DNA of 64,000 nucleotides from Xenopus tropicalis (Eukaryota > Chordata > Amphibia > Anura > Pipidae). A program made the translations under genes and the position numbers. Shown piece after piece: positions 23,150 to 34,300 of the stretch. The stretch's first letter is position 1, and the number at the start of each line of letters is the position of its first letter. The notes beneath the pieces were generated by a model. The model did no database searches. It had not been told where the DNA came from and was given only the letters and a program-made list of their open reading frames with translations. The stretch is from the NCBI RefSeq assembly GCF_000004195.4, contig NC_030678.2, forward strand, positions 77,931,404-77,995,403. The letters are read 5' to 3'.

Positions 23150-24490
23150 ACCAATACAATCTGGCTGCAGGACCTGAGAGCAGAACAAAGCAATGTTCCA
23201 AAATGGGAACCAGTAATCATCACAGTAGCAGACATCCAACAGCATGTTAAGAACATGAAGAACTGAACAGCACCTGGTCCAGACATGATCCACACCTACT
23301 GGCTAAAGTGACTAATGGCAGTATATAGACAACTTGCAATACAGAGGGAGGACAGTGCTGATCCTGTAAGATCCTTACAAAGGAATAGCACCATTCAACT
23401 ACTGGCCAACAACCTCCCTTCCAACAACATGGAAAGTTCTATCAGGCATCATAGCAGCAAAGTTACAAGACCATAAGGGCCAGTACATGAGCACATCTCA
23501 GAAAGGCATTGGGAAAAAACACCAGTTGCTCATAGATAGAGCTCTAGATAGACCAACCTGAACACAGCCTGAATTGACTACAGAAAAGTTCATCACTCAA
23601 TGCTACAAGCATGGATCTGTGAATGCCTGGCACTATACAAAGTTAACAGGGCATAAAGGGCCTTCTTTAAGAACTTAACTAACATATACCAAGGCAACGT
23701 ACTGTCCTCACTACTATTCTGCATAGGCTTACACCACCTCAGCCAAATAATCACAAGGGCTGGATACAGACATAAATTCAGGAACCTACTCTACATACAT
23801 GACCTCAAACTATATCTTAAGACTAAACAAGACATTAACTAGCCCATCCACCTGACATTGATCTACAGTGAGGACACTGGGATGTCATTAGGACTGGAGA
23901 AAGTTGGGCAGATGGTAACAAAGAGAGAAAAAGTTGTTTAGACAGATGGAGTGGAACTGCCAGCAGTGGCACATAGCAGTCACATGGGAACCACAATGAG
24001 GAGGCAAAGAAGATCGCAACCTCCAAGTACCACCATATGATAAGACAGATCTCAAAGAACCCCAAAGAACCAGGTCAAAATCTATGCCATCAACATGTGT
24101 GGCCTGCCAGTCATAAGGCACTCTGCTGGTATAGTGATCTGGCCAAAGGAGGACATGGAAGCTGCCAATTTAAAGATGTGGAAGCTCCTGACAATGACAG
24201 ACAGAGGTTTCCACTCTAAGGGAGGGGTCTGGTGAGTGTCAAAGCTACAGTCCTGGATAAAACCCAGAACATCCAGTAGTGCAGCAGTAAGGTGGCACCC
24301 AGACATGAGCTGCTAGGGGAATGCATGAGCCAGCAGCAGACATGGACAGAATGGACATGAATCTACTGCACTAGACAGGACCCAAGGTGCAGACTGTGCA
24401 CAGACCTAGGCAGGGTGTAAGATGCAGGCAGGAACAGCTCATAGCAAATGGCACAATCACATAGCTGCCTTGACCATATCAGATCAATCA
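23150..24490 (+). pseudogene. Degenerate LINE with MDD-type reverse transcriptase and CCHC tail
   Basis: Across shifting plus-strand frames: ITVADIQQHVKNMKN and TAPGPDMIH (RT start), IDYRKVHHSMLQAWI (A-motif region), IYQGNVLSSLLFCIGL (B motif), LLYIHDLKLYL (C motif), then SVKATVLDKTQ and a C-terminal CRLC...GCKMQAG zinc-binding region. The C motif in relatives is MDDLKLY; here it reads IHDLKLY, so a catalytic aspartate is lost. Stops and frameshifts are many. Probably an R2/NeSL-related clade; the clade name is uncertain. Confidence 0.6.
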
Positions 24491-24812
24491 GAAACCCTGT
24501 CAATCCAGTTCTTATGAAAGTACTGTACTGCAGATTTTCTGATGACGTTTGTAGTAGTACTGGATTTTCACGTGGCCTGATGTAGTACTTTTCAATGTAC
24601 TGTATATGTCAGACGTACAGATAAAATAGCTGAAAATATCTGTTCATCTCTGTGTGTTACCAGAAGGTATTCCCTGTCTTTTCTTGTGTAACTTTCTTTG
24701 TGAGTTAGGTGTACATGAAAGCCATTATTGTCTCTTAGAAACAGGTTCTTCTGACATCACATATAAATGCCTATCAATTATCAAGGGGCACTGCTCCACT
24801 AGCTAGACTCCC

Positions 24813-25441
24813 TTAAAGGACATGTAAACCCCCACACAAAAATGTAATCAGTGAATAGCCCATTTGAAATATTTAAATACCTGCCATTCTGGTAGTTCAA
24901 ACATTAATAATAGTAAGGCTGCAGCATCCCCTTAATCACTTGGAATTCCTTCTCCTCCTGTAACCCACTCTGCCCCCTCCCTAATGAATTTACTTTGGCT
25001 GTTGGCTCCTGGGCATGCTCAGTTCCTCTTAGCTCAGATTACTTTACACGACCTCCAGTCTAGCAGCCAATGAAGACATGGCATTGCTGGTTTCCATAGA
25101 AACTCTGTTCTAGCTGTGCACTCTGTTGGAGAAACATGTTTTTTCTCCTGAGCTCAGTTTAACCTTACAGGGCACAATCCAAACAGGACATTTTAAGTTC
25201 TGCATGTGTAAGACTCCATCCTTAACTGCATAAAGAACATGTCCTGTTTGCAGATGGAAATGTCATTGATGATGTACGAGATGGAAAATGGCTACCAGAT
25301 AAAAGCTGCTATTTGTTTAAGGAAAATGTTATGTGCTGGTGAACAGAGGGGAATACATGTGGTACAAACTATACCATTTGGGTGGGGGATATGTGCCCAA
25401 ATATACATGGTAGGAAAATATAGGCTTTACATATCCTTTTA
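24813..25441. mobile_element. TTAA-type MITE, about 630 bp
   Basis: The left end is TTAAAGGACATGTAAACCCC and the right end, inverted and diverged, is GGCTTTACATATCCTTTTAG. The interior has CACCTCC/GCAGCC-like unique sequence and no coding frame of note. Confidence 0.6.
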
Positions 25442-26795
25442 GTGTTCTAAGCCTTCATCCTCCCTCAGTGTTACCACTTATATTATCTGGAGAGAAATCT
25501 GCAATTGTTTCCATGATGGCTAACAAAGGTAGCTGCCAAGAATTCCATGTTCGATGTTGCCAAATGAACTGATCTTTCCCCAAAATACCCATGTTGAGTT
25601 GGGCAATATCAGGCTAATCCTGTCCGGGTGAGGCACACACCAGGGGCCCTTACTCAAAGTGATTTTTAAACCTGCCTGATTTTCGCTAAGATATCTGTCA
25701 GCCATGTCTCATGCACAGGTCAATAAGCTGCTGACTTGGTCTTGATAGGCCAAGCATCTGTTATTGACCAGTGTAAAGCCACCTTTGTATTTTTTAACAG
25801 ATGGAAGATCAGAGTGACAATACCCAACCATGGGATCCTTGGCAGGACAATCTGTTAAGTGCAGGCTGGCTACCATAGAAACTTGAAGAATAATTTGTAA
25901 TGTTGAAGGAATTGCGTGTATGGGTCCTACCCTACAGTAATTACTACCCATCACACACATGTTCAAGGGTCGAATTATGCCAAAATGTTGTAAAGGTCTT
26001 TTACAAACTCTTTAAACTAAATAAGGGGCATTAATAATAATTTGGGAGCCATATCTGTTCAGAAGTCCTCAGGTTGAGCAAACCTTATCTAAGGCTGATG
26101 CACAGAAGCCGAGATCAACCATGTGAAAGTGCAGGGCAGCCAACACTAATCTCTATGTAATTAATGAGTCACTGAGCTAGCCCTTTTTATCAGTTTACCT
26201 ATATAGCTGAGCCTAAAACTGTGCACTACAGATCACGTAAAGGGCAGTGCCTGAATTACAGGAACAAAAGGATTACTTGAGCCACTGTACAAACCGCAGA
26301 TCTGAATACTTTTCCTGAAGAACCGTGGTAATTAAATGTGCTTGCACGCAATTCTCCGGTGAAACAACTGGATGTGAAAAGAAACAGACTCGGCACATTA
26401 AAACATAAAGCACATTCAACTGCCTAAAGAGCTTACTCTTATTTGCAGTATGCCAGGTTCTGATATGCACTCATGTTTGCATAAAGGCTACAAAAGAAAT
26501 CACTGCACGCACAAAATAGTCCTTGGAATGGAGCAAGATCAAGAAGGCAATACCTATTCTACCTATATCTGATTTTTTTTATTACTCTTCCTAATGCACA
26601 GGGAAATTGGAAGGTGCTTTGTTACACAATTCTTGTTTATTCCCCACCAATGAAAGGATTAGGATTTCATAGGCCACAAGGTATATGTACGAGGTGCTTC
26701 TGCTCAACACCAAGCACTAGGAAAGGTAGTGTGGGAAATATACAATGCCACAGTGTGGCTGAGGAAATCCCTTTTTTCTTTTTGATAGAAGCAAA
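25442..26795. other. Non-coding stretch, no feature seen
   Basis: No exon, tandem repeat or clear inverted repeat recognised. The short open frames lack any domain signal. Confidence 0.3.
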
Positions 26796-26990
26796 AATCC
26801 CCAACCAGTGGCTCGCGAGCAACATGTTGCTCACCAATCTATTTGATGTTGCTCCCAGTGGCCTCAAAGCAGGGGCTTATTTTAGAATTTCTGACTTGGA
26901 GGCAAGTTTTGGAGGCATAGAAATCATGTGTGCTGTCAAACAGAGCCTCCTGTATGCTTCCAGAAATAAATATAAATGTATTTTTGTACA
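26796..26990. mobile_element. Partial hAT MITE (GATCCCCAAC family)
   Basis: Shares AATCCCCAACCAGTGGCTC, GAGCAACATGTTGCTCACCA and TTGATGTTGCTCCCAGTGGC with the family copy at 6766-7072. The right end is missing or too diverged to place. Confidence 0.55.
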
Positions 26991-27196
26991 CAGTTTGAAC
27001 GGAAACCATGACACTCTCACAAACCATTTTCTTGGTTGAAAGACTTGAAGTCCCTCTGCTTTTCACAGTGGGTGGTGCACAGAATCTCTAGAAAGCAGAG
27101 AAAATTCATGTCCCAGAATTCATCACTTCACAATGTGGGGGAGGGTTTGCATTACATTATAAACCTAAGGGGGCTGGAAAACTCATTCTAGTGAGC

Positions 27197-27476
27197 TAGG
27201 GATGCACCAAACCCACTTTTTGGGTTCGGCCGAACCTCCGAACCCACCCAGCAGAATTCGGGCAAATCCCAAACCAAATCTGAATCCTTATTAGCATATG
27301 CTGATTAGGATCGGAAGGAGTTAAAAAAGATTTTCACTGCCCATTTAACCCTTTTCTGAATCCTATTAGCATATGCTAATTAGGATTTGGTTCGGCCAGG
27401 ACCGCAGATACGGCTGAAACCGAATCCTTAAAAAAACGCCGGGATTAGGCCGAATCCTGGATTCAGTGCATCCCTA
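27197..27476. mobile_element. hAT MITE (TAGGGATGCACC) with 8-bp TSD
   Basis: Termini TAGGGATGCACCAAACCCAC and ...TTCAGTGCATCCCTA are inverted repeats. The flanks TAGTGAGC (27189-27196) and TAGTGAAC (27477-27484) match at 7 of 8. The interior has paired GGTTCGGCCGAACC and the repeated TTAGCATATGCTAATTAGGAT phrases. A decayed relative is at 32356-32651. Confidence 0.85.
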
Positions 27477-27807
27477 TAGTGAACTCAGATAAACTATCAT
27501 GTTTTCTGTTCAATCTGGGGAATTAGTTATGCTTGTGTAAAATAAATACGTTTCTCTTTTATCTCAGCACTGATGTAACATTTTTATATAAGCCCAAATG
27601 AATAAGCTCATTTAAATAAGGCAGATATACTGTATTTTCCCCCCAAAAAATACACACTTTTGGTCTCCTTTTTAGCTCAAATATCCTCCTCCCCATTATG
27701 AATTTTTCTTGGAGCCCGTAACCAGTGATAAGAGGAAGAGTAGTTTCGCATATATGCAGGCATACTAAAAACATAACACGTAGATTGAATGGTTTTTTAA
27801 AACAGAA

Positions 27808-27813
27808 TTTATT
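27808..27813 (-). terminator. Candidate polyadenylation signal of TMEM222
   Basis: AATAAA on the minus strand, about 420 bp after the TMEM222 stop codon, with no exon between. Position is plausible; no transcript evidence. Confidence 0.4.
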
Positions 27814-28232
27814 TGTACATATTCAGAAGTAACCCTGCAAGCCGATCTATATTCTAGAGGCAGGTATTCAGTATGAGGCAATTTTCAGGACTGCATACCA
27901 CTTACTGAACTGGGCGTATATATGGGCATGACATGACACAAACTGTTCTTTTTTTTTATCAGTAACAGATGAGAAGTTAGACAGTACCCTACAGTTCACT
28001 GATCAATAGGAATGGTACCGTCTGTGTGAGCAACAAAATAAAACAGGAGGAACACATTTGCCATAATATTCCATGCAAGTCTCTATGAATGACTCTACGA
28101 GTGGTGGTTATCAGGGGACTCCATAATGGCAAGGCATTGACCTCTCTTTGAGATCACCCTTAGTTCCAGAGTGTGACATTACAAGTATCTTGGGACTTGA
28201 GCTGGTGCCCTATTCCAGATAAGTTCACTGCC

Positions 28233-28320
28233 TCATCGCAGATGCAAAGTGAGTATTACTGTCACCACTGCTCCAGCCAGTAAGATGAAAGGGATCCAGG
28301 TCTTCAGGAATGCACCAAAG
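28233..28320 (-). CDS. TMEM222: TMEM222 exon 6 (stop codon)
   Basis: 88 nt: [20 protein letters not shown] then VILTLHLR and TGA. A single membrane helix with a short basic end. Confidence 0.93.
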
Positions 28321-31300
28321 CTAAAGAAAGATAAATTAAAAAAAAAAGCAAAAACACTTTATTAATTATTATGTTCTTCCACCAATACAGACTGCAAAAC
28401 TGAACAGATCCCTGTAATTTGCTTTTGCACATGGAAAGCACAAGGCAGATGAACTTACCTAACATATCTGCTGTATACAAGGCATAAAATACACAGCTTT
28501 ACCATGTTCCAGGAGGTGTTGTTGTATTTCATTAGGTTCAGAGCCAGAGCAACGTGTGAGTGACAGTTATCACAACACAAGTTGTGCTGCGTGGAGAGAA
28601 AAAAAGTACAATATAGGAAAAGCTTGAAGGCCAGAATTAACATAGGGACCAATGAAAATCTAGCACCTTTTGGCACAAACTGCATGTGAAAGGTATCATT
28701 TGTACTGTATGGTCTTCACAAATTTATGTGTCTGAGAAATCTAACTGTATGGTTATATGGTAGTCATGGTTAAAAAAAAGCCCATTGAACTTTAAAGGAG
28801 AAAGGTAAAAAGTAAGTAAGCTTTATCAGAAAGGTCTATGTAAATACAGCCATAAGCACTCACAGAAACGCTGTTCTCTGTGAAAAGATTGGTTGTGTCT
28901 GTAATTCAGGTGCCAGAGGCACACAGCTCTCTGCTGTCTCTTCTCTCCTGCTCCCCCCTCCCTCAAGAATGCTAAGAACTCACTCCCCCCCATTAGGAAT
29001 GTGGATCTGAGCCAATCAGCAGGAAGCTGACTCCTAGGGGCACATTTACTTATCCATGAACGAACAGAGTGTTCGTTCGATCGGACCAATCGTATTTTCT
29101 GCAACTTTTTTGGCGCTTTCGCAACTTTTTCGCCAATACGATATTATCATGATTAATACGATTTTTTCGTAAGCATTTTCGTGATATTTACGATCTTCAG
29201 AAATTTTCGTTTCCAATCCGAATTTTTCACATTCGGGATTCGAACTCGTGTTTTGATAAATCTGCCCCATAGTCTAACTAACTGAGCATGTTCACTTGGC
29301 CTGGGTGTCGGTGCAGGAGTGAGGCATTATGGGAGCTTTCTTTACACAGCTCAGCATTTTTTTTTCCTTTTTGGCTTCTGATCATCTGAACAGGTGAAAT
29401 ATGGGGAGACTTAGGGGCACTTTTGAGACAACTGAAGGTATGCCTGCAGCTTGAGATTAACTCTTTACTAGCCTTTCCTTCTCCTTTAAGTCAAGTTCAA
29501 CTTTAAACTCTCCCCTCATCAAAATCGTTTTCTAATTTGTGGGCATAAAAACCAGACTGTCACTGGCAATTTGAGGCTACTATGTGATTCATATGTTTTA
29601 CCATTAGTGATTTACGTTAAAGAGCTAAACCCTAATGATGAGTATGGCTAGAAATATTTTATAAACTAAACTGACTGCACTAGCTTAAAGTTTCAGCATC
29701 TCAATAGTAGTAATGATTTAGGTCTTAACAGTTGTTACAGAAGCACTGGTTTCAGAGCTGCCATATAATTTGAATCTATATAATTTACTAATTAGCCATA
29801 TACTGTTACATTTATATTCTATATATACAGTATATTGTGAGTCAGTCCCTGAGCTCAGTAACTGACAGCAGCACAGAGCATGTGCAGTGAATAAACAGAA
29901 AAGAAGATGGGGAGCTATTGAGGCATATTAAAAAGCACAGATCTTCCCTGCTAAAGAGTTGTGGTTGCTTGTGGGGCTGGTACAGAAGCCCAATGCATAA
30001 TCTACATTTCTAAGATTAGCTCTTTACTTAAGGTGGCCATACACGTGGCGATCTGACGATGTTTCGTACGACCATCGGTCGCACGAAACATCGTAAGATC
30101 CGCCACACACCATTCAGGGCTGAATCGGCAGGTAAGGAGGTAGAAACAATAGGATTTCTACCTCCTTCTGCCGATTCAGATCTGAAGGGAGAATTTTGGT
30201 CAGGCGCCTTCTATGGCGCCCGATCAAAATTTTCCAACTGGTCCGATCGGCGAGTCGTCCGATATCAGCAGGTTCCTGCGATATCGGTCGACTCGCCGAC
30301 ATACCATACACGCACCGATTATCGTACGAAACGAGGTTTCGTACGATAATATCGGTGCGTGTATGGCCACCTTTAGGCTTTAGTTCTACTTTAATGCTGA
30401 TATGAATGTAACATCAGATATTTTGTCGTGTGCACTGGAAGAGATTAGCACAAGTGACCAAACACCCCGTTATTCCCCTGTATCCCAATGCAGGTGCCAA
30501 GAACAAGTTAGACTGTATAGAATTGTTTTCTTAAATAATTGTGCATTAAAATATTTTAGATCCAGGCCTATTTAGGGGTGACAGCAGTCTGAAAGTGGGA
30601 AACATGAATGGAAGGCTTCTGTGCTATGCTCAATACTATTCAAACTATAACATAGTGTCTCTTTTGTCAATGACATACCTGTACAAGCTCTAGACACAGG
30701 ATTTTCGGATATTGTAAAATAAAATAAATTTGAACATTAGATGCCAACATCAATTTGCTTCTGTACCTCATATACACCCCTCCATTACAAACAATGCAGA
30801 AATGCAAGAAGTACACAAAGCTTATAGAGGTGTCTATCACTTTTGCTAAATATATATTATTGTGGGAAGGCCAATGCTGCTCACCATGTGATGCTTATAT
30901 TCCTCAGATGCATCATTAACAGCTGTGTCCCATGGATTTGAACCATTGGCACGAATGAGACTGGGATCCAGTTGCCAGTACCTAAAAGAGAAAGGTGAGA
31001 GTAGAGTGGCAGGAATAGAGTAGGGGAGTATATTAGTAGAGGAAAGCATACAATACTCACTTTACTGGTTTTCCAAAGGCCATGCAGTCCTCCTATAATC
31101 ACAAAGGAATTTTTAGGGTTATACAGACATTAATTTCTAGTCAAACCACGGTGTTCAAACTAATCTAAAAAGCATACACAACACAATTCAACAGAACATA
31201 ACACAAAATGAGCACTGTGCTCAAACCATTATACCAATTTGTAAATTTCAACTAGCAGCAGAAACAGGAAAATATGTAGATTTTCTGATAAGTGAACTGC

Positions 31301-34300
31301 AATATCATACCCTTGAGCTGTGTCTACATTTCACAGCACCTGCTGACTTCTATGGCGTGCTGAGCCTGTCAGGAGTACTGAAAGTCTCTAGCCCTAGCAA
31401 GCATGGGTATACTTGTCCCAAATAATTTATTAGGATAAGTTCTATATATAACACAGAAAAGAAAGCAAATCTTTCCTATCCGCCTCACAGTGCAGTTATG
31501 GTTTAGTAATGGCTTGGCTGAGTTTTTTCAGTTGCTTTCTATGTAACACTACTACTAAATTTAGGCTTAAAAAGTAATTTGTTTTGTTCTCCGACCTGCA
31601 ATCCAGAACAGCGAATTTCCAAACTGTTAAAAGACAAGGAAACCCCATGTTAACTATGATGCCCATTTTTATTACATAACAGTTACCTCATGGCCGTATC
31701 ATACACAAAAAATGAGGAGATGCATTCATTTTGGTGGCTGCCATCATAGCCACAATATTTACTGTGAAAAAACAACGTGATTTATAAAGCCTTTTAAATA
31801 TCAAGTCAGTTTGTTAGGGGATTTGAGGGATCAATAAGACTGGCTGTGGTAAAAAGGGCATGTGCAGTTTTGTTGCATGGACTACACACATGCTCTATGC
31901 CAAAGAAGGCTCTTTCTTATATATAATCTGGAAGGTAGCTTTGCTATAATAATAATAATGGCAGGTGAGAAACCTCTGAAACAGATATCACTCCCAGGCA
32001 AGTAGTAGATTAGGGCCAAGACATACTGCCTACTGCAGTGTGATATTTAATGTCTATTACCGTACCATAGCAAACAACTGTTTCTGCTTCAGAGGAGTTT
32101 TCTATAAGGACTGATGAGTACAAACAGCTAGTGTCCCACCATACCTAGTGAATTCTGCTTTTGGGGGCCTCTCCTACATTATTTCACAGATAGCCCTATA
32201 CATACTTGGCCAGTGCCGACCTGTTTTTACCCTGGCCTAGTATGGGCTTTGCATTTGCCCAAAGGCTTAAGAATATGCAAGATATATGGGAATTTTTTTT
32301 AATGCACAATCATAAGTTTCCCACTAATGTGTAGTTATTGCCTTATACATCGTAATAGGATTGCACTGAATCCACTATTTTGGGAATTGGCTGAGACGTG
32401 AATCCTCCGTGAAAGAATTAGGCGAATACCAAACTGAATCTGAACCATAATATGCAAATTAGGCAATGGAAGGATTAAGGAGAACTGCACCCTGTGCGTG
32501 GTGATGATCTTCAACTTCCATGTTTATCTGACGAAAAGTCAATGATTTTAAGGTTTCAACTCGACAAGGGTGATGGATTTGGTAAATCTTGCTAAAAAGG
32601 CCTGCATCTTGGCTAAATCCCGAACCGGATCCTGGCTTCGGTGCATCCCTACATCATACATTACTGGTAGCTGTATGTTATGTTTTCTATCTACCTCTGG
32701 CTATTTGTACCTATTTTTACGATAAGACTTTGAAGCTGGACTTTACTTACTTTCTATTTCTTATGTCTTTTCTGTATGAAAACCTTCAATAAATATTCAG
32801 AAATTAAAAAAAAAGGAAAATTATTTGGCATACTACACTATAAACGAATAGCACGGAACAGCTTTCCAAACAGATGGTAGCTTTCTGTGTGGACATCTTG
32901 TGGTCAATTCTCTTTTAACTGTACAAAGAATTCAGGATAAATGACTGTGTGCCAGAACTTAGCTATATTCAGTACTATATAAATCATTATTTGTGTGTAA
33001 TTTTGTGTGTAATTTTTGTTTCTATTTCTGGCTCCAGTTTAGCTCAAAAGTAATAACTTTAAAACCACTGAAAATCTGTAATGTATTTTCCAAATTAATG
33101 TTATGTTAATAAATATCTTGTAGATTGTAAGCTCTTTTGGGCAGGGCCCTCTTCACCTCTTGTATCAGTTATTGATTGTTTTATATGTTACTCTGTATGT
33201 CCAATGTATGAAACCCACTTATTGTACAGTGCTGCGGAATATGTTGGCGCTTTATAAATAAATGTTAATAATAATAATAATATCTTTAACTTCAAGTTGC
33301 TGTTTAGTCTTTATTTTCAGAGCTGTTCACAGAACTATTTAAAGGGGTTGTTCATCTTTAAATGAACTTTTAGTATGATGTAGAGAGTGATGTTGTGAGA
33401 CAATTTGCAATTGAGTTTAATGTTTTATTGTTTGCTGTTTTTGAGTTATTTAGCTTTTTATTCAGTAGCTTTGCAGTTTTTGCAATCTGGTTGCTAAGGT
33501 CCAAGTTACACAAGCCACCATGCATTGATACTGGAATATTAACAGGAGCTTGCCTGAATAGAATGAGTAATAAAAACTTGCAATAACAATACATTTGCAG
33601 CTTTACAGAGCATTTGACTTTTAGATGGGGTCAGTGACCCCCATTTAAAAGCTGAAAAGAATTAGAAGAGTAAAGCAAATAACTCAAAAACTATAAAGCA
33701 GAAAAAATGAAGACCAATTAAAAAGTTGCTTAGAATTGGCCATTCTATAATATAATTAAAGTTACTTAAAGGTGAACCACCCCTTTAATGGTAGTTTTGT
33801 CTATTTTATTCACTGGTGAAGGCCAATAGTCTAGCATTTGCCTTGTTTTTCACCTAATGTCAATTTCAGTGCCTTGAAATTAAAAATGACAGACAACAAA
33901 ATACCATGATGGGCTGTGCAGTAAAACATAAGATCAAGTCAAGTTCATAATAAATACTTTCTATATGATGTAATTTTCTTCTGGTGCCTAGTTATACTTG
34001 AACATAATTTTTACATCACTCACAGACACATAGTATGGTCCAGCGAAGTCTCTGATCACTCCTGATGATGTACAAATTCCCATGTGGCCAATGAATGGAA
34101 ATAACCATCTAGGAGAAAGTAGAAGAAATTTTGAATAAAACAAGGAAAAGGGCAGAAAAGGCATATCAAGCACATATAAAAAAAAAACAAAACACAAAAA
34201 AACCGTAGACAAAAGCAGAGAACCTTAAACAGAGAAGGAAAGAAGAGTAAAACAGGTCTGAAGACAAGATTAGAAGAACACAAAGAAAGAAAAAGGTGTA

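Noticed and set aside
31690..31760. Possible extra TMEM222 exon
   Set aside because: Exons 34024-34108 and 31061-31092 join in phase without it, and its translation matches nothing in the family.
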